Below, one piece after another: positions 13,888-18,236 of a DNA stretch of 18,236 nt. The notes below the pieces were generated by a model, which was not told the DNA's origin, did not search any database, and worked only from the letters and a program-made list of their open reading frames with translations. The stretch spans positions 1-18,236 of the forward strand of contig JANXTN010000309.1 in assembly GCA_025352435.1 (NCBI GenBank). The letters run 5' to 3'. Numbering within the stretch: the stretch's first letter is position 1; each line of letters opens with the position of its first letter. The DNA is from Ferruginibacter sp. GTDB taxonomy: Bacteria; Bacteroidota; Bacteroidia; Chitinophagales; Chitinophagaceae. A program made the translations under genes and the position numbers.

Positions 13888-16800
13888 ATGAATACAAACC
13901 AATGCATTGCTTTTAAGCATGTAAAAAACTTTGGGCTACCTAAGTTTTTGCTGCTATGCGCAGCCACATTATTTGTGTTGCAAAACAATGTTTTTGCCGC
14001 AGGAAAAAATCCATCTGATATTCCGCCAACTGCGGGTACATCATTATTTAAAACCGATGTTGGCATTTCCGGGAAAGTATCTGATGAAAACGGTAACGCT
14101 ATTCCCGGCGCAAGCATCAAAGTAAAAGGTACTACCAAAGGAACTACCACAAACAGCGATGGTAGCTACAACCTTACAGTGCCTGATAATGCTGTACTCG
14201 TAATAAGTTCTGTAGGATATGAACTTATAGAAGAAACCGTAGCGGGCAGGAGCGTAATAAATGTGACTTTAAAGACCCAGGCCAAAACCAATGAAGAAGT
14301 CATTGTGGTGGGCTATGGTACACAAAGAAAAAAAGATTTAACAGGTTCGGTTGCATCAGTATCAGGTGCTGAACTTGCAAAACAGCCCGTGCTTACTGCC
14401 ACACAGGCCGTGCAGGGTAAAATAGCCGGTGTGCAGGTGATTAACAGTGGCGATCCAAATTCTTTACCCGTAGTTCGCATACGAGGTACCGGTACTATGC
14501 TTAGCGGTGCAAATCCTTTGTATGTAGTAGATGGTATTATAAACGATGATATCAGAAATATCAACTCTGCAGATATAACAAGTCTGGAAGTTTTAAAAGA
14601 TGCATCTGCCACTGCCATTTATGGTATGAGAGCTGCAAACGGTGTAATACTTATTACCACAAAAAAAGGCCGCCCGGGACGCATGCTTATAAACTATGAT
14701 GCAAGCGTAGGAGTGAAGGAAGCTTCCCACCTTGTAAACTTAGCAGGTGCACAACAGTATGCAAATTATGTAAACGAAGCAAGTCTCTATTATGGCACTG
14801 GCGATAGTCTGGTAACAAAAGCCATGTTGCAAAATGGCGGCAATACAGATTGGTACAGCGAAATATTAAAGAGAGGTTTTTTTCAAAACCACAACGTTTC
14901 CCTTTCCGGCGGCAGCGATAAAATAAATTATTTTTTTAGTGCGGGCTATCTCACAGATGAAGGAATTATCCGTACAAATGATTTCAAGCGTTTTACTATA
15001 AGAAGCAACAATGATTATAAAATCTCAAATATTTTTAAAATTTCTACTTTGCTTTCTTATAGCCGCTCAGATGTAAGAAATGTAGACCTAAATGCATTCA
15101 ACATTGCATACCGTGCAGCTCCATATGTTATTCCTTTTCAAAATGGAAAATATGGTAATACATCTTTATCAAACAATGTAGGAAACCCGTTATTAGATCA
15201 GGATAAAAACTTTAATACTGGAAAAGGAGACCGTTTTCAGGGTAATATTGTAGGAGAATTAAAACCCCTTACTTGGCTTACATTAAGAACCAGCTTTGGT
15301 GTAGACAAGAATAATTTTAGAAGTGTAAGTTATGGTGCCAAATATGCCAATGATGGTCCAGACAATGTTTTTTTATCTGCAGGAAGCAACCAAAGGAGAA
15401 CCCGTAGCAGCCTCGGAGTTTCTGAAAGCCAGGGCAACAGATATGTGTGGGATAACACAGCAACACTTGCCAAAAAATTTGGTGACCACAGCTTCAGTTT
15501 ATTGGTAGGTACTACTGCTGAAGAAATTAAAAGCAACGACATTGGAGGTTCACGCTTTGATGTACCCGAAGACAGAAATCAAAGGTATTTAGGTGCAGGT
15601 TCATCCATTGGTGCTACTAATTTTAATGGTGGTGATAAATCTACACGCAGCTCATATCTAAGCAGGTTGAATTATAATTTTAAAGACAAATATTTCTTAA
15701 CTGCAACCGGCAGATATGATGGTACATCCCGTTTACCTTCTGCAAACCGTTGGGGTTTCTTCCCGTCTGTAGGTGCAGGCTGGGTTATAAGCAGCGAAGA
15801 TTTTATGCAGAGCCAAAAGCTGGTTAACAATTTAAAATTGAGAGCAAGCTATGGTAAAGTAGGTAACGATGGAATTCCCAGTAATGCATTTTCCTCTCTT
15901 GCAACATCCAATATCCCTTACTTTTTTAATGGGGTAGAAGTTTTAAACTTTAGATTAGAGCAAATATTTGACCCCAACATCAAATGGGAAACAACCACCG
16001 AAGCTAATGCAGGAATTGATTTTGGTTTGCTAAAAAACAGATTATCCGGTTCAGTAGATGTGTATGACAGAAAAACAAAAGATGCGCTGGTGCGTATAAA
16101 AATTCCTGGAGTTTTAGGAGACCCTGACAACGAATACATAACAAACGCAGCATCGTTTTCAAACAAAGGAGTGGAGCTTGCACTTGACTGGAGAGACAAT
16201 ATCAGCAAGAAAATAAAATATAATATTGGTGGAAATATTGCATTTAATAAAAACAGAATTACTAATTTAAATGGCGGACAAGCAATACCGGATGGTGGTG
16301 TTGGCGGTCAGGGAACTACTACTTTATCAGATAATGGTCAGCCAATCGGTAGTTTTTATTTAATAGAAGCCATTGGTGTATTTCAAAATGAAAAAGAAGT
16401 TGCAGCATCTGCGCAAAAGAACGCAAAACCAGGCGATCTTATTTACAGAGATGTAAATGGCGACGGGAAAATAGATGCAAGTGACAGAGTATATCAGGGT
16501 TCATACCAACCAAAATATACTTATGGTGTAAATGGTGGAGTGAGCTACAATGCGTTTGACATTACAGTTGGTGGTTATGGTACAGGTGGTGGTAAAATAT
16601 ACAACGGTAAAAAAGCTGCACGAGGCGATTTTAGAGATAACATAGAAACAAAAGTTGCTAATAATCGTTGGACACCAAATAATCCAAACAGTGGCATACC
16701 GAGAGCAACATTAGAAGAATTGCCTGCGTCTACCTACTTTTTAGAAAAGGGCGACTTTTTTAGAATTAACAATCTTACACTTGGTTATACGCTGCCAACA

Positions 16801-16989
16801 GGTTTGCTAAACAAAGCTAAAATACAAACGTTAAGAGCTTATGTAACAGTGCAAAACCTTGCTACTATTACCAAGTACAGCGGCTTCTCTCCGGAGATAA
16901 ATAATGGCAGTGTCTTAGCAGGCGGTATTGAACAAAGTATTTACCCAACCACTCGTACGTTTGCATTTGGTGTAAATGTAGGTTTCTAA
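13888..16989 (+). CDS. SusC/RagA family TonB-linked outer membrane protein
   Basis: This complete 1033-residue protein is of typical SusC length. The signal peptide covers about 1-37 (hydrophobic LLLCAATLFVL at 21-31, ending VFA). A carboxypeptidase-regulatory-like domain is at 59-128, the plug begins at about 138 (VIVVGYGTQRKKDLTG) with LYVVDGI at 211-217 and LEVLKDASATAIYGMRAANG at 233-252, and the barrel runs from about 265 to the terminal strand FAFGVNVGF, with a final Phe as expected for outer-membrane assembly. SusC barrels import the ligand held by the SusD lid, using TonB-ExbBD energy. A loop at 855-866 (DVNGDGKIDASD) has an EF-hand calcium-binding pattern. The SusD gene starts 24 bases downstream. 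No degradative enzyme is visible in the window, so the substrate is unknown. Confidence 0.96.
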   Translation: MNTNQCIAFKHVKNFGLPKFLLLCAATLFVLQNNVFAAGKNPSDIPPTAGTSLFKTDVGISGKVSDENGNAIPGASIKVKGTTKGTTTNSDGSYNLTVPDNAVLVISSVGYELIEETVAGRSVINVTLKTQAKTNEEVIVVGYGTQRKKDLTGSVASVSGAELAKQPVLTATQAVQGKIAGVQVINSGDPNSLPVVRIRGTGTMLSGANPLYVVDGIINDDIRNINSADITSLEVLKDASATAIYGMRAANGVILITTKKGRPGRMLINYDASVGVKEASHLVNLAGAQQYANYVNEASLYYGTGDSLVTKAMLQNGGNTDWYSEILKRGFFQNHNVSLSGGSDKINYFFSAGYLTDEGIIRTNDFKRFTIRSNNDYKISNIFKISTLLSYSRSDVRNVDLNAFNIAYRAAPYVIPFQNGKYGNTSLSNNVGNPLLDQDKNFNTGKGDRFQGNIVGELKPLTWLTLRTSFGVDKNNFRSVSYGAKYANDGPDNVFLSAGSNQRRTRSSLGVSESQGNRYVWDNTATLAKKFGDHSFSLLVGTTAEEIKSNDIGGSRFDVPEDRNQRYLGAGSSIGATNFNGGDKSTRSSYLSRLNYNFKDKYFLTATGRYDGTSRLPSANRWGFFPSVGAGWVISSEDFMQSQKLVNNLKLRASYGKVGNDGIPSNAFSSLATSNIPYFFNGVEVLNFRLEQIFDPNIKWETTTEANAGIDFGLLKNRLSGSVDVYDRKTKDALVRIKIPGVLGDPDNEYITNAASFSNKGVELALDWRDNISKKIKYNIGGNIAFNKNRITNLNGGQAIPDGGVGGQGTTTLSDNGQPIGSFYLIEAIGVFQNEKEVAASAQKNAKPGDLIYRDVNGDGKIDASDRVYQGSYQPKYTYGVNGGVSYNAFDITVGGYGTGGGKIYNGKKAARGDFRDNIETKVANNRWTPNNPNSGIPRATLEELPASTYFLEKGDFFRINNLTLGYTLPTGLLNKAKIQTLRAYVTVQNLATITKYSGFSPEINNGSVLAGGIEQSIYPTTRTFAFGVNVGF

Positions 16990-17013
16990 TTTATAAAAAT
17001 TAAAGCGCTTAAA

Positions 17014-18236
17014 ATGAAAAACAACATACAGATAGGTACCATATTTCTTTTTGCAGCTTTGCTCATTAGCAGTTGTAAAAAAAGTTATTTAGAGGTAGAT
17101 CCTCAGGGCCAAACAACAGAAACACTTGCATTAAAAGATCCTGATGCAGCGGCAAAACTTGTAGGTGGTGTGTACAATACACTTTATTTTGGAGGGTTCG
17201 ATAAAACCACAGTGGGTTTTTTATGGGTATTGGCAAATGATGTTGCCAGCGATGATGCAGATAAAGGCAGTACACCAGGCGACTTCAGCGATCTTGGGTT
17301 AATAGATAACTTTAAACCCAATCCAAATATTTTTATTTTCAACAACATCTGGACGGGTCATTTCAGCGGTATTGTAAGTGCAAATAAAGCAATAGACGTG
17401 TTAAGCAAAAGCAGTTTAGATGCTACAGCGAAAAATCGTTTATTGGGTGAAGCCCGCTTTCTACGTGGATTGTATTACTTTAATTTGGTAAGATTTTTTG
17501 GTGGCGTTCCTAAATTAATAACCGTTCCATTGCCAAGCGAAGGCAACAGCGATGCTTTAAATACTCGAGCATCTGCTGCAGATATTTACAAGGTGATTAT
17601 TGACGATTTTCAGTTTGGTGTAGATAATTTGCCATTGGTCGGTGATCCAACAACACAAACCGGAAGAGCAAACAAAGGCGCAGCACAGGCATATCTTGCT
17701 AAAGTGTACATGTACCAGCGCAACTGGCAAAAAGTGTTAGATCTTACCACTGCGGTTATTAACTCCGGCAAATATTCTTTGGTGCCTAATTACAATTATA
17801 TTTTTAGAGAAAAAGCAGTTGGTGGCCAGGGTGGTATCAATAACAGTGAATCTATTTTTGAAGTACAGACAGGAATAAATGTGGGCGCTAATGCAGTAAG
17901 TCCATTGTTTAGTAACGGCCAGGGGGCACGTTCTCGTGGGGGATGGGATGATCTTGGTTTTGGTTTAAACACACCAACCCAGGATCTGGCTGATGCTTAC
18001 GAAGCAGGTGATACCCGTAAAAATGCAACCATCATTTTTGTACAGCCAACTTTACCTGGTGCCGGCAATAACCCAGGCACAATTTTATGGGATGGATTCC
18101 GTATCCCTACAAAAGATTCTGTAGAAAATGACAGGTACAGCTACAAACCGTACCACAGCGCCATTGCAGAGAGTGCACAGCTGGATAATAACAAGGACAC
18201 AAAACCTAAAAACATCAGACTCATGCGCTATGCAGA
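17014..18236 (+). CDS. SusD/RagB family nutrient-binding lipoprotein, N-terminal part
   Basis: The reading frame is open to the right edge and gives 407 residues of a family usually about 480-600 long. A lipoprotein signal peptide ends at the lipobox ISS-Cys21, then KKSYLEVDPQGQ, a common SusD opening. The TPR-like core is seen in LLGEARFLRGLYYFNLVRFF followed by GGVPKLITVP, and in TGRANKGAAQAYLAKVYMY, and the window ends within the usual NIRLMRYA(D) segment that precedes the C-terminal helices. SusD forms the surface lid that binds ligand over SusC. It follows the SusC stop by 24 bases, so the two are one operon. The ATG at 17014 is chosen because it begins the signal peptide directly. Family call firm; ligand unknown. 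Confidence 0.96.
   Translation, partial: MKNNIQIGTIFLFAALLISSCKKSYLEVDPQGQTTETLALKDPDAAAKLVGGVYNTLYFGGFDKTTVGFLWVLANDVASDDADKGSTPGDFSDLGLIDNFKPNPNIFIFNNIWTGHFSGIVSANKAIDVLSKSSLDATAKNRLLGEARFLRGLYYFNLVRFFGGVPKLITVPLPSEGNSDALNTRASAADIYKVIIDDFQFGVDNLPLVGDPTTQTGRANKGAAQAYLAKVYMYQRNWQKVLDLTTAVINSGKYSLVPNYNYIFREKAVGGQGGINNSESIFEVQTGINVGANAVSPLFSNGQGARSRGGWDDLGFGLNTPTQDLADAYEAGDTRKNATIIFVQPTLPGAGNNPGTILWDGFRIPTKDSVENDRYSYKPYHSAIAESAQLDNNKDTKPKNIRLMRYA

Noticed and set aside
13857..14150. 97-codon minus-strand frame at the start of the right SusC
   Set aside because: It is the antisense shadow of the signal peptide and regulatory-like domain of SusC, and it covers the SusC promoter side.

Overview
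The window looks like a piece of chromosome from a Bacteroidota bacterium, most likely a Chitinophagaceae-type soil or freshwater organism. The evidence is two separate SusC/RagA outer-membrane proteins (one paired with SusD), many exported proteins and lipoproteins, AT-rich spacers, promoter boxes of the Bacteroidota TAnnTTTG type, and start codons without clear Shine-Dalgarno sequences. The family assignment is inference from protein style, not from a marker gene.

Layout from left to right. Positions 1-1017 (minus) hold the first 339 residues of a SusC/RagA protein that runs off the left edge. Next is an MMPL/RND-type membrane protein (1328-3667, minus), divergent from recO (3778-4509, plus). 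From 9213 down to 4518 is a minus-strand gene row: mgtE (Mg2+ channel), an OprB-like outer-membrane porin, a CDF Zn2+-type exporter and an SdiA-regulated-like lipoprotein. The first three are spaced by 17 and 10 bases and probably form one metal-handling operon, with a promoter box set inside a nested inverted repeat just upstream of mgtE. A divergent exported protein with an internally duplicated fold (9635-10375, plus) faces an NTF2/SnoaL-like lipoprotein (10527-11060, minus); a symmetric hairpin terminator lies midway between them. A two-gene minus-strand operon (13446-11299) encodes an exported alpha/beta hydrolase of the MetX-like type and an exported acetamidase/formamidase. A tRNA with a CAT anticodon (probably tRNA-Ile2) with its own terminator follows. 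The right edge carries a SusC/SusD pair (13888 onward, plus), with the SusD cut by the window end after 407 residues.

How the genes fit together: the two edges are glycan or nutrient uptake loci of the SusCD type, and no glycoside hydrolases or regulators for them are visible inside the window. The centre combines housekeeping genes (recO, tRNA) with divalent-metal transport and small secreted enzymes. I see no mobile element, phage, CRISPR array or defence system. The most interesting points are the mgtE-porin-CDF operon, which suggests a metal role for a porin family usually called carbohydrate-specific, the dyads around the mgtE promoter, the secreted hydrolase/amidase pair, and the uncharacterised duplicated-domain exported protein.
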